This document shows positions 6,275 through 12,277 of a stretch of DNA of 16,127 nt, piece by piece. How positions within the stretch are numbered: the stretch's first letter is position 1; each line of letters begins with the position of its first letter. Source of the stretch: a bacterium. GTDB lineage: Bacteria > Spirochaetota > UBA4802 > UBA5550. The DNA lies in the NCBI GenBank assembly GCA_024224995.1, contig JAAENB010000870.1:1-16127 (forward strand), in the 5' to 3' direction. Made by a program: the position numbers and the translations under genes. The notes beneath the pieces are model-generated. The model saw nothing but the letters and a program-made list of their open reading frames with translations, had not been told where the DNA came from and did no database searches.

Positions 6275-8206
6275 TCAGGGGGCTTTTGGTGTTAGCAGAA
6301 AAACCTTTTGCTTTCTATATCTCCCTGGAGTTGCAGCATGTTTTTCCTTAAGAGGTTTATACCCTTTAGCTTTTATAGTGATTTCATACATGCCGGCTTG
6401 GAGCCCAAAAAATTGAAAAAATCCTTTGTGACAAAAATCAGTATAAGAGAGATAATAATCCGCAACATTAATATCTTCTTCTTTTAAGGGATGGAGTACC
6501 CGATGAATTCCCTTCCCCTTCAGGGTAATTGAGTAAATTGTAATTTTTTTGTCCATTGGCAGGTAATTTGTACCTGGCATCCCCGCGGGCCGATCCTCCG
6601 CTTTTAGCGCTGTTGTTATATAGCCGCCGATTTTTCCGTCAGGGGTAAAAACAAAATTAACCTTTTTTGTTTTATTTTGCTCAATGGAAACAGGAACAAA
6701 TTGTTTTTTTATTTTTGTACCCTCCGCGTAAAGACCAACAGAATAATCACCGGAAGGAAAAGGTCCAAGTATTCTGTCATTGTCTTTTGAACTTAAATAG
6801 ATTATGGTATCCCCATGTTTTTTACCAGTGGGGCGAAGCACAAAAACCGGCCAGGGTCTTACACCCTTTAAAGGATAATCATATGAAAAACGGACCTGGA
6901 TGTGTCCACCCGGTTGATTTGCAATTTTTTCATGCTCTTCATCAAAAGAATTGATAATCATGTTATACTGATCCTTTACTTCCTTGCTGGAAAGTATACT
7001 GGAGTGATCTTCATAAAACGCGTAAATCATTTTAGCTTCAGATTGCGATCTAAAGTCCAGAAGACTGGTTAAGGCAATTGTTTTGTCATTATTTGATTTA
7101 AAAGGATTTCGGCTTCCTTTATGGCCGTAAAACATATAAAAACTTGTAGTTTCGGGAATCTTTACGCTGTATAAAGATTTAATAAACTCTCCCTGAGGCC
7201 GCATATCTATCCAGCTTGGAATGACAGCAGGAGATTGCTCAACACCAAACTCAGCCATCTTGTTGCCGCCCCATGGCGTTGCCATAGAGATAAAAAGTTT
7301 TACATAGGGAAAATGCGTTTTGCCATAATCCGTTAGAAAAGACCTGACCACGAGCCCGCCCATGCTGTGTGCCGTAATATACATCCTGGTGAATTTATAT
7401 TTGACCTGGAGGTTATGCAATTTCCAGAACAAAAGGTATGCCATACTCTTAATTCTGCTTCCCGAGGGATAATAAAAAAACCACGGTTGAAAACGGGAAC
7501 GATCGATATTTTTTACTAAATATTTCCAATTTTGAGGAGTGCCTGCTGCGCCATGCACAAATAGAATGGGTATTTTTTTTGGATCATATTCCTCAAGAAA
7601 ATAAATGCTTCCCCCCAATTCCTTGAAAAATTCATTAGCCTCCCAAAAGCCTTTTAAACCATATTCTTCGGAGAAAACTTCATCATCCAAATCCATAATG
7701 GCCCCTGCAAGGCGGCTGTGAAATTTCTCAGGTTTTACCTTTGAAATTTCAAACCCCTCAGGCAGTTCAATATTTTCACCTTTTTCAGTAATAGTGATAT
7801 CAATGCCAAGAACAACACCTCCAGCCGGGGCTGAAATCAATTTGGGATCACCATACTGACCGGCTGGCTCGCCAGGATCATAAACCAGGTTGCTGTTTTT
7901 ATCCCAATAAGCAAACACATAATAATTCCCTCTGGCAACCATAATTCCGTACTCACCGGAATCATGCAGAATCGTATAATGGGGAGCAATCTTAATTTTT
8001 CCTCGATCTTTTGAATAAGCAGCAACAACAATAGGGCCTTTTCCCGGAAATGAGGTGGAAATACGCCCAACTAAAGCTGTAGATTCCAGGCTTTTCTTTA
8101 CATCTTTTTTCAAATTTATTAGAGAGCAGGACATTGTAAAACAGCTTATCAAAAGAATAAATGATATTTGCTTTAAGAGAGTCATTACTAATTTTAATGA
8201 TTTCAT
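6275..8206 (-). CDS. Lipoprotein alpha/beta-hydrolase (lipase/esterase-like) with flanking beta domains
   Basis: A 643-residue surface or periplasmic lipoprotein. I place the start at the ATG at 8206 because AGGA lies six bases upstream. An in-frame ATG at 8224 would add six residues but has a poor site. The signal peptide ends in a lipobox TMSC (Cys27). Residues about 45-140 form a prealbumin-like beta domain (YVFAYWDKNSNLVYDPGEPA). A lipase-type hydrolase follows at about residues 209-410. It has an oxyanion loop FVHGAAGT (216-223), the nucleophile elbow AHSMGG (Ser281), a likely Asp374 in NNDKTIALTS, and a likely His401 in YEDHSSIL. Two beta-rich segments follow (about 435-520 and 535-643). 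The substrate is unknown; ester or lipid hydrolysis outside the cytoplasm is inferred. The gene is followed 108 bp later by the CoA-transferase gene. Confidence 0.85.
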   Translation of the reverse strand: MKSLKLVMTLLKQISFILLISCFTMSCSLINLKKDVKKSLESTALVGRISTSFPGKGPIVVAAYSKDRGKIKIAPHYTILHDSGEYGIMVARGNYYVFAYWDKNSNLVYDPGEPAGQYGDPKLISAPAGGVVLGIDITITEKGENIELPEGFEISKVKPEKFHSRLAGAIMDLDDEVFSEEYGLKGFWEANEFFKELGGSIYFLEEYDPKKIPILFVHGAAGTPQNWKYLVKNIDRSRFQPWFFYYPSGSRIKSMAYLLFWKLHNLQVKYKFTRMYITAHSMGGLVVRSFLTDYGKTHFPYVKLFISMATPWGGNKMAEFGVEQSPAVIPSWIDMRPQGEFIKSLYSVKIPETTSFYMFYGHKGSRNPFKSNNDKTIALTSLLDFRSQSEAKMIYAFYEDHSSILSSKEVKDQYNMIINSFDEEHEKIANQPGGHIQVRFSYDYPLKGVRPWPVFVLRPTGKKHGDTIIYLSSKDNDRILGPFPSGDYSVGLYAEGTKIKKQFVPVSIEQNKTKKVNFVFTPDGKIGGYITTALKAEDRPAGMPGTNYLPMDKKITIYSITLKGKGIHRVLHPLKEEDINVADYYLSYTDFCHKGFFQFFGLQAGMYEITIKAKGYKPLKEKHAATPGRYRKQKVFLLTPKAP

Positions 8207-8265
8207 ATACATTCCTGCTTTCATCCTTAATTACTATTATGTGTTAAAAAAGGTCATTTTTTTTA

Positions 8266-8505
8266 TTGAGCAAAATTTTCCAAGTATTATTTAATTTTTT
8301 TCTCGCATTTATTTACCAGTATATAGCCTTTAAAACGAAAAAAAAAGAATATATTAATAATGTAGTGAAAAATTTTGATAATGCTCTTATCGTCTGCCGG
8401 GAAAAAGGAATGGATTTCCCGGCAAGCCTGATTATGGATGTTGCTGCCAGGCTTAAAAAAGAAAAAAACAGGCTTTACAAAAAATTTACAGTTTACTTAC
8501 TGTAG
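8266..8505 (+). CDS. Doubtful small ORF between divergent genes
   Basis: A 79-codon frame with a TTG start at 8266 and no clear ribosome binding site. It occupies most of the 309-bp space between the lipoprotein hydrolase and the LuxR-type regulator. It begins with a hydrophobic stretch (FQVLFNFFLAFIYQYIAF) and continues as a basic amphipathic helix (EYINNVVKNFDNALIVCREK, then AARLKKEKNRLYKKF). The second half has plausible coding character, so it could be a small membrane-tethered protein or the remnant of a longer gene. It ends inside the dyad at 8487-8504, 28 bp before the regulator. Confidence 0.3.
   Translation: MSKIFQVLFNFFLAFIYQYIAFKTKKKEYINNVVKNFDNALIVCREKGMDFPASLIMDVAARLKKEKNRLYKKFTVYLL
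8487..8504. promoter_or_regulatory. Dyad TACAGT-N6-ACTGTA upstream of the LuxR-type regulator
   Basis: Perfect six-base arms are separated by TTACTT and centred about 38 bp before the ATG at 8534. The 18-bp size suits a dimeric HTH protein and could be an autoregulatory operator of the downstream regulator. In RNA it could also form a short hairpin. Confidence 0.35.
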
Positions 8506-8533
8506 TTGATTCAATTAAACCGGGGTAAAAGAC

Positions 8534-9760
8534 ATGACAGTTTCTTCTATTGTAGCAATTATCGCAATTCCTGGCTTTCTTCTTTTTTTGAATATAGGTC
8601 TCTATGTATTGTATCGAGATATACATTCACCCTTGAACAGAAATTTTTTCTATTGCTGCCTGATGCTTTCGCTATACACCTTTTTTCATTTTCTTCAATT
8701 CATTACTATAGATGTTTACAGTAAAACTCTCCTGGTTGAATATTCATATATCCCCATGATTTTGTACATGCCCTTTATGATAAAATTCGCTCTTTTATTG
8801 ACTGATTATTATAGAACTCTGAAAATTAAACTGCTGTTTCATCTTACTGCATGGATTGCTCCATTGCTGCTTATATATAAAACTACCGCAAGTAATGCCA
8901 TCGCGCAAGATTTTCCCCTGGGATTCTGGTATATTTTCTACCAGGGAATGATGTTGTTCTACTGCTCTATATTTGTTATTCTCATTTTCATCTGGTGGAA
9001 AAAAACAAAAGTTGACCGGGAAAAGATACAGGCAAAGATCAGTTTTATTTGCGCGATTATTACTGTCATTATTGCCTACCCCATTGACTATTTTGCCGAA
9101 TACACAGGTCAGCAGCTCCTCACTATGATATATTCCCTTTTCTGGATGCTTTCTCTTCTCTATGTTATTGTTCAATACCGTTTCATGGGATTAACGCCGA
9201 ATATGGTGAGCACTGATATTGTTAATTCAATCAATGAGGCTGTAATTCTTTTTGATTCCAATATGAAAATATTATTAATTAATAAAAAGGGTAAAGAGAT
9301 CACCGGGTACCATCCCTGGCGAATTGATGAACTTTCCGAAGATATTGTTGATAGTCATACAGCAGGGCAGGCTTTTGAGGATTTTTTAAGTACTGACTCA
9401 AAGACTTTTTCTTTGCGTCTTATTTATACTTCAAAAGGCCGGGAGATTCCTTTCCAGGCGCAAATTTCAAAAATTTTCGACAGCATGAACTATGTTCTCG
9501 GAGTGCTCTGTGTTGCCCGGGAAATTTTAGGACTTACCTTTTTGCAAAAGCGCTTTGGCCTTACGGCTAGAGAAATTCAGATTGTTCTGAATATATTATC
9601 CGGTACTACAAATTTAGAGATTGCTCAAAAACTTGGCGTAACGGAAAGAACCGTAAAGACCCATATAACGAATATATATAACAAACTCACTGTCAACAAT
9701 AAAATTGAACTCTATAATTTACTGCACGATTTTAATATTGAAGCTGATGAACGTTCTTGA
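8534..9760 (+). CDS. Membrane-bound 7TM-PAS-LuxR one-component regulator
   Basis: A 408-residue protein that joins sensing and DNA binding. Residues 1-216 contain about seven hydrophobic helices separated by short loops, in the style of the N-terminal 7TM module of histidine kinases. The first helix begins at residue 5, and the last ends near VIVQYRF. Residues about 228-330 read as a PAS domain (INEAVILFDSNMKILLINKK, then GKEITGYHPW). Residues 341-400 form a LuxR/GerE helix-turn-helix (FGLTAREIQIVLNILSGTTN, then LEIAQKLGVTERTVKTHITN). There is no kinase or receiver domain. The membrane-anchored protein should therefore bind DNA directly in response to a membrane, lipid or small-molecule cue. 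GGGG lies eight bases before the ATG. Its targets are unknown; the dyad at 8487-8504 and the divergent lipoprotein hydrolase are candidates. Confidence 0.88.
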   Translation: MTVSSIVAIIAIPGFLLFLNIGLYVLYRDIHSPLNRNFFYCCLMLSLYTFFHFLQFITIDVYSKTLLVEYSYIPMILYMPFMIKFALLLTDYYRTLKIKLLFHLTAWIAPLLLIYKTTASNAIAQDFPLGFWYIFYQGMMLFYCSIFVILIFIWWKKTKVDREKIQAKISFICAIITVIIAYPIDYFAEYTGQQLLTMIYSLFWMLSLLYVIVQYRFMGLTPNMVSTDIVNSINEAVILFDSNMKILLINKKGKEITGYHPWRIDELSEDIVDSHTAGQAFEDFLSTDSKTFSLRLIYTSKGREIPFQAQISKIFDSMNYVLGVLCVAREILGLTFLQKRFGLTAREIQIVLNILSGTTNLEIAQKLGVTERTVKTHITNIYNKLTVNNKIELYNLLHDFNIEADERS

Positions 9761-9767
9761 TCCATGA

Positions 9768-9798
9768 AAGCTTTATCTCGATATCCGGGATAAAGCTT
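9768..9798. terminator. Strong hairpin between convergent genes
   Basis: A 13-bp stem, 9768-9780 with 9786-9798, includes one G-U pair and a five-base loop ATATC; its outer arms AAGCTTTATC and GATAAAGCTT are perfect. It lies seven bases after the regulator stop and 24 bp before the end of the convergent methyltransferase gene. There is no T-run on either strand, so it may stall polymerase or protect mRNA ends rather than act as a classic intrinsic terminator. Confidence 0.6.
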
Positions 9799-9821
9799 CC
9801 GAGCGCATAACAGCATGTACA

Positions 9822-10823
9822 CTATTTATAGGCCACGACCCCCAGGAAAGACTTCCCCAAAAGATTAACAATCTTCACGCGGGTAAATCCGCATTTTTTC
9901 AGGTCAGTCTCAATGTCATTTAACCGGGGAAGCGGGTAAAGCGCTTCTGTGGCAGAAAAAATAAGGTCATAATAAGACGATGACAGGCCCCTGGTTTTCA
10001 TGGCTGTTGCAAGCATAAACCTGCCCTTATCCTTGAGCAGCGCATTAACTGAAGTGAACAGTTTCTTTCTCTCATCATCGGAAAAATAATATATGTTTGA
10101 ATAGGATGTTATGAGATCAAATGATTTACCTTTTAAGGTTTCGGGTTTTATGATATTATCCTGCATTACAGTGAAATTATTTTCGATGTTGTTTTCTTTT
10201 GTTTTTTCACGCGCGATTGCCACTGCCGACGCGTCTTTGTCAATTGCAGCTCCACTATTGTTCCTGTTTATATCCACATAGTGTCTCAGGTATTCTCCGG
10301 AACCGCAGCCAAATTCAAGAATTGTGAGTGGAGTTGATTTTTTTATAGTACGATAGATGAAAGCTTTAATCAACGGTTCCGCTAATCTCGATGATTCGGC
10401 AATCACTCCACCAAAATCTTTCAGATAATTCCCTTTTTTATTTTTTAAAAGATACGTATCAAGCCTGCACGCGACATCACCATGGTATTGAACTGTTTCC
10501 CGCAGCAGTTCCGCGATTGGAACATTATTTACAAGCGCTTTCGCCATTGCTCCCTTTAACCGGTATTTCCCGTTTCTGCATGCGATCTCCTTGACTGAAC
10601 AGCCAAGATCCAGAAGTGAAGATAAAAGTTGTTTGTTTGAGATGTTCAATCTATTGGCGAGCTCTTCAAGGGTTGCCGGTTCTGCCAGTGTTTTAAACAA
10701 TCCCGTTTCAATACCCGCGTGATAAAATATGAGGCTGCCCTCCAGCTTCATTATCCCGGCCATTTTAAACTGGGCAGATAAATCCTTTGAAGTTATTAGA
10801 TTCTTAACTGTTTGAAATATCAT
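9822..10823 (-). CDS. SAM-dependent methyltransferase with N-terminal winged-helix domain
   Basis: A 333-residue cytoplasmic protein. Residues about 30-100 form a winged-helix dimerisation region typical of small-molecule O-methyltransferases (IETGLFKTLAEPATLEELAN, then RLNISNKQLLSSLLDLG). Residues about 160-310 form a class I Rossmann methyltransferase fold. Motif I is ILEFGCGSGEYL (168-179), an acidic SAM-contact region follows (AAIDKDASAVAIA), and motif IV-like SFDLITSYSNIYYF leads to the post-motif LLKDKGRFMLAT. The acceptor substrate is unknown; the fold suits a hydroxylated small molecule or quinone. GGAGGA lies about six bases before the ATG. The leader contains two inverted repeats. 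Upstream on the same strand are a truncated membrane protein and a Crp/Fnr remnant, possibly once one operon. Confidence 0.85.
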   Translation of the reverse strand: MIFQTVKNLITSKDLSAQFKMAGIMKLEGSLIFYHAGIETGLFKTLAEPATLEELANRLNISNKQLLSSLLDLGCSVKEIACRNGKYRLKGAMAKALVNNVPIAELLRETVQYHGDVACRLDTYLLKNKKGNYLKDFGGVIAESSRLAEPLIKAFIYRTIKKSTPLTILEFGCGSGEYLRHYVDINRNNSGAAIDKDASAVAIAREKTKENNIENNFTVMQDNIIKPETLKGKSFDLITSYSNIYYFSDDERKKLFTSVNALLKDKGRFMLATAMKTRGLSSSYYDLIFSATEALYPLPRLNDIETDLKKCGFTRVKIVNLLGKSFLGVVAYK

Positions 10824-10841
10824 ATACTATCCTCCATAATT

Positions 10842-10980
10842 GTGAAACAGGCAACCGTACGCCAGCTCCTTTATCATGAAATATACACGATACACCGCTG
10901 CCTGTCGCCCGGGTTACTAAACCCGCACCTTGAAGAAGAGATATGCAATATTCTTGAAGAGCTTACAGGGGGAATAGAAG
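10842..10980 (+). pseudogene. Possible remnant of a plus-strand gene inside a methyltransferase leader
   Basis: From GTG at 10842 a frame reads VKQATVRQLLYHEIYTIHRC, then LSPGLLNPHLEEEICNILEE, then LTGGIE. It has gene-like amino acid composition and a GC-biased third position. It then runs into the antisense of the adjacent membrane-protein gene. No ribosome binding site is present and no family was recognised. The same stretch contains two inverted repeats that would fold as a leader RNA on the other strand, so this may not be coding at all. Confidence 0.25.
10847..10925 (-). promoter_or_regulatory. Structured leader of the methyltransferase gene
   Basis: On the minus strand, CGGGTT-TAGT-AACCCG (10925-10910) forms a six-base-pair hairpin. 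The arms ACAGGCA (10905-10899) and TGCCTGT (10853-10847) then close a 59-nt domain that ends 24 bases before the ATG at 10823. No known riboswitch class was recognised, and the long domain has only its closing stem clearly visible. Confidence 0.3.
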
Positions 10981-11409
10981 TAAAGCAAGCTTGTCATGGA
11001 TCTCAACGAGTAAGAATCTGGCGGGATCTCCATGGTCAAAAAGAATCCAGGATGTCATTGCAATAAGGTATGCAGGAATGCTTATAATAAACAACCAGTA
11101 TGATAGCGAGGCAGGCGACAGGGATTTTCGTCGCAGGATTTTATTGGACAGTATTGAAATAAATTTCCTGTGTAACGCGCAATGGGCTATGATACCGGCT
11201 AAAGATATGGAGGCCGATATTTTATGCAAGATTAACCAACCTGACTTATTTAATCCTGATATAAAATAATCATCCGGAAGTTTGAGCATGTGGTATTCAA
11301 TCTGGAGAATAAGCCCGGTGATTATTACGATTAAAAATGGAAGAAAATTCAACAGATTTAAATAGAAATTTAGCCGAATCGAATTGGAAATATTTTTAGA
11401 AAGCTGCAT
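10963..11409 (-). CDS. DUF4405/cytochrome b-like membrane protein, probably C-terminally truncated
   Basis: A 148-residue membrane protein with hydrophobic helices at about residues 16-36, 59-82 and 104-124. Histidines sit where haem ligands lie in DUF4405/cytochrome b-type four-helix proteins: His62 in GWLILHK, His76 and His80 in AHCALH, and His138 in EIHDKLALLL. The family normally continues through a fourth helix carrying another His. Here the protein ends six residues into it (LLLFPL), so the last helix and its ligand are missing. Membrane electron transfer is the family expectation; function of this copy is doubtful. AGAGGA lies seven bases before the ATG. Possible operon partners are the Crp/Fnr remnant upstream and the methyltransferase downstream. 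Confidence 0.65.
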   Translation of the reverse strand: MQLSKNISNSIRLNFYLNLLNFLPFLIVIITGLILQIEYHMLKLPDDYFISGLNKSGWLILHKISASISLAGIIAHCALHRKFISILSNKILRRKSLSPASLSYWLFIISIPAYLIAMTSWILFDHGDPARFLLVEIHDKLALLLFPL

Positions 11410-11457
11410 GGATTTATCCTCTCAATACTCATTAGAAATATATAAATGTATGTATGA

Positions 11458-11486
11458 AATATAATACTGAAAGGATACTGTTGTAA
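11458..11486 (-). promoter_or_regulatory. Promoter of the DUF4405-like gene
   Basis: On the minus strand TTACAA (11486-11481) and TATATT (11463-11458) are exactly 17 bp apart, 48 bp before the ATG at 11409. The -35 box overlaps the edge of the 18-bp palindrome at 11485-11502, the expected place for an activator site. Confidence 0.45.
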
Positions 11487-11502
11487 TTAACAATTGTTAA
11501 TT
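11485..11502. promoter_or_regulatory. Perfect 18-bp palindrome with Crp/Fnr-like 5-4-5 layout
   Basis: AATTAACAATTGTTAATT equals its own reverse complement. Its core TTAAC-AATT-GTTAA (11487-11500) has the five-four-five layout of Crp/Fnr boxes such as TTGAT-N4-ATCAA, but with a different half-site. It covers the last codons and stop of the Crp/Fnr remnant and abuts the -35 of the next gene. On the + strand it is followed by a T-rich run, so a hairpin role is an alternative. Confidence 0.45.
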
Positions 11503-11681
11503 TGTTTTTTTATTCTGGTTCTGATTCGGGATAATGAAACCGGGGTGATTCCCAGATATGATGCAATATCACCTTCAGATAATAGTATTGTTCCGGCGGG
11601 TACTTTTTTAACGACGGCATTATTTACTATTTTTTCATGAGAAAAAAATTCTAATATTTTATCTTTATATTCTTTTTTCAT
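11487..11681 (-). pseudogene. Crp/Fnr-family regulator with an in-frame internal deletion
   Basis: The open frame codes for only 64 residues. Residues 1-38 match the start of a Crp/Fnr cyclic-nucleotide-binding domain (KKVPAGTILLSEGD, the 'P-x-G-x-x-L-x-x-x-G-D' strand and turn). Residues 39-64 match the end of the helix-turn-helix (IASYLGITPVSLSRIRTRIK, recognition helix). Roughly 120-150 residues that should lie between them are absent: the rest of the sensor domain, the dimerisation helix and the first part of the wing. The join is in frame with no stop, so the product could still be made, but it cannot bind a ligand or dimerise normally. No ribosome binding site precedes the ATG, in line with decay. 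Confidence 0.75.
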
Positions 11682-11927
11682 CTATAGTATTGCATTAGCG
11701 CAAAATTCCTTCTCTCTTGTTGTTTCAGGAAAGTCCTCCGGAAAAATACCAATAACACAAAACATCGACAAGCTCTTTTTTAATGCAGGAGTACTTTAAC
11801 ATTTTGAGATATATATTTTTTCTCTTGAATTTCTCGGGAGTAAATAATATTATTTTCATTTATTCTTATCCTCATTGACTGAGAATAGGATGCTTTGGCT
11901 ACTATTCATAATTATAACCCTGATTAA

Positions 11928-11941
11928 GTTGGTTGACCAAC
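11928..11941. promoter_or_regulatory. Dyad GTTGG-TTGA-CCAAC
   Basis: Perfect five-base arms lie around a four-base centre in the long divergent intergenic region. The TGGT...ACCA half-sites resemble those of several GntR or TetR-type operators, but no such regulator gene is in the window. It is about 190 bp upstream of the promoter at 12129. Confidence 0.25.
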
Positions 11942-12128
11942 CCAATATAGTCATATCTCCACAAATGTCCATATATTTTACAATTTTTTTACTTTATTAA
12001 TACTTTTTTTCTTCCCGAAAATTAAACCTGCAATTTTGATAAAAAAGTCTCTCTCAATGCGGAATTTGTATTTCATTCCTCTCCACGTATCGTTAATTCC
12101 CCATTCCCCCCCCTTTTCCTTCATTGTC

Positions 12129-12156
12129 TTGACAAAATTAAAACTTGGTCCATAAC
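12129..12156 (+). promoter_or_regulatory. Promoter of the propeller lipoprotein gene
   Basis: A perfect TTGACA (12129-12134) is followed after 16 bp by CATAAC (12151-12156, four of six matches), about 120 bp before the ATG at 12278. The gene has a strong GGAGGA site (12267-12272), five bases before its ATG. Confidence 0.45.
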
Positions 12157-12277
12157 TGGAACATAAAACATAGAGACTAAAAACAGATTGCCGTGAATAT
12201 AACAGGCAAGCACCGGAATGGGTTCTGCTGCCGTTGTATATAATAAATAAAAATAAAAATCTGTATGGAGGATCTAC

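Larger units (their letters stand above)
11682..12277. other. Gene-poor intergenic region
   Basis: No convincing coding frame was found in these roughly 600 very AT-rich bases. The stretch holds an imperfect dyad TTTCAGGA/TCCGGAAA (11723-11744), the dyad GTTGG-TTGA-CCAAC (11928-11941), a run of eight C residues near 12110, and the promoter of the propeller lipoprotein at 12129-12156. It separates minus-strand from plus-strand genes, so it holds divergent upstream regions. Confidence 0.55.

Noticed and set aside
8055..8294. Plus-strand frame covering the start of the lipoprotein hydrolase
   Set aside because: It is antisense to the well-supported signal peptide and N-terminal domain, has no ribosome binding site and shows no protein features.
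11862..11891. Interleaved ATTCT/AGAAT and ATCCT/AGGAT pairs suggesting a pseudoknot
   Set aside because: Five-base complementary words are expected by chance in such AT-rich DNA, and no transcript is indicated.
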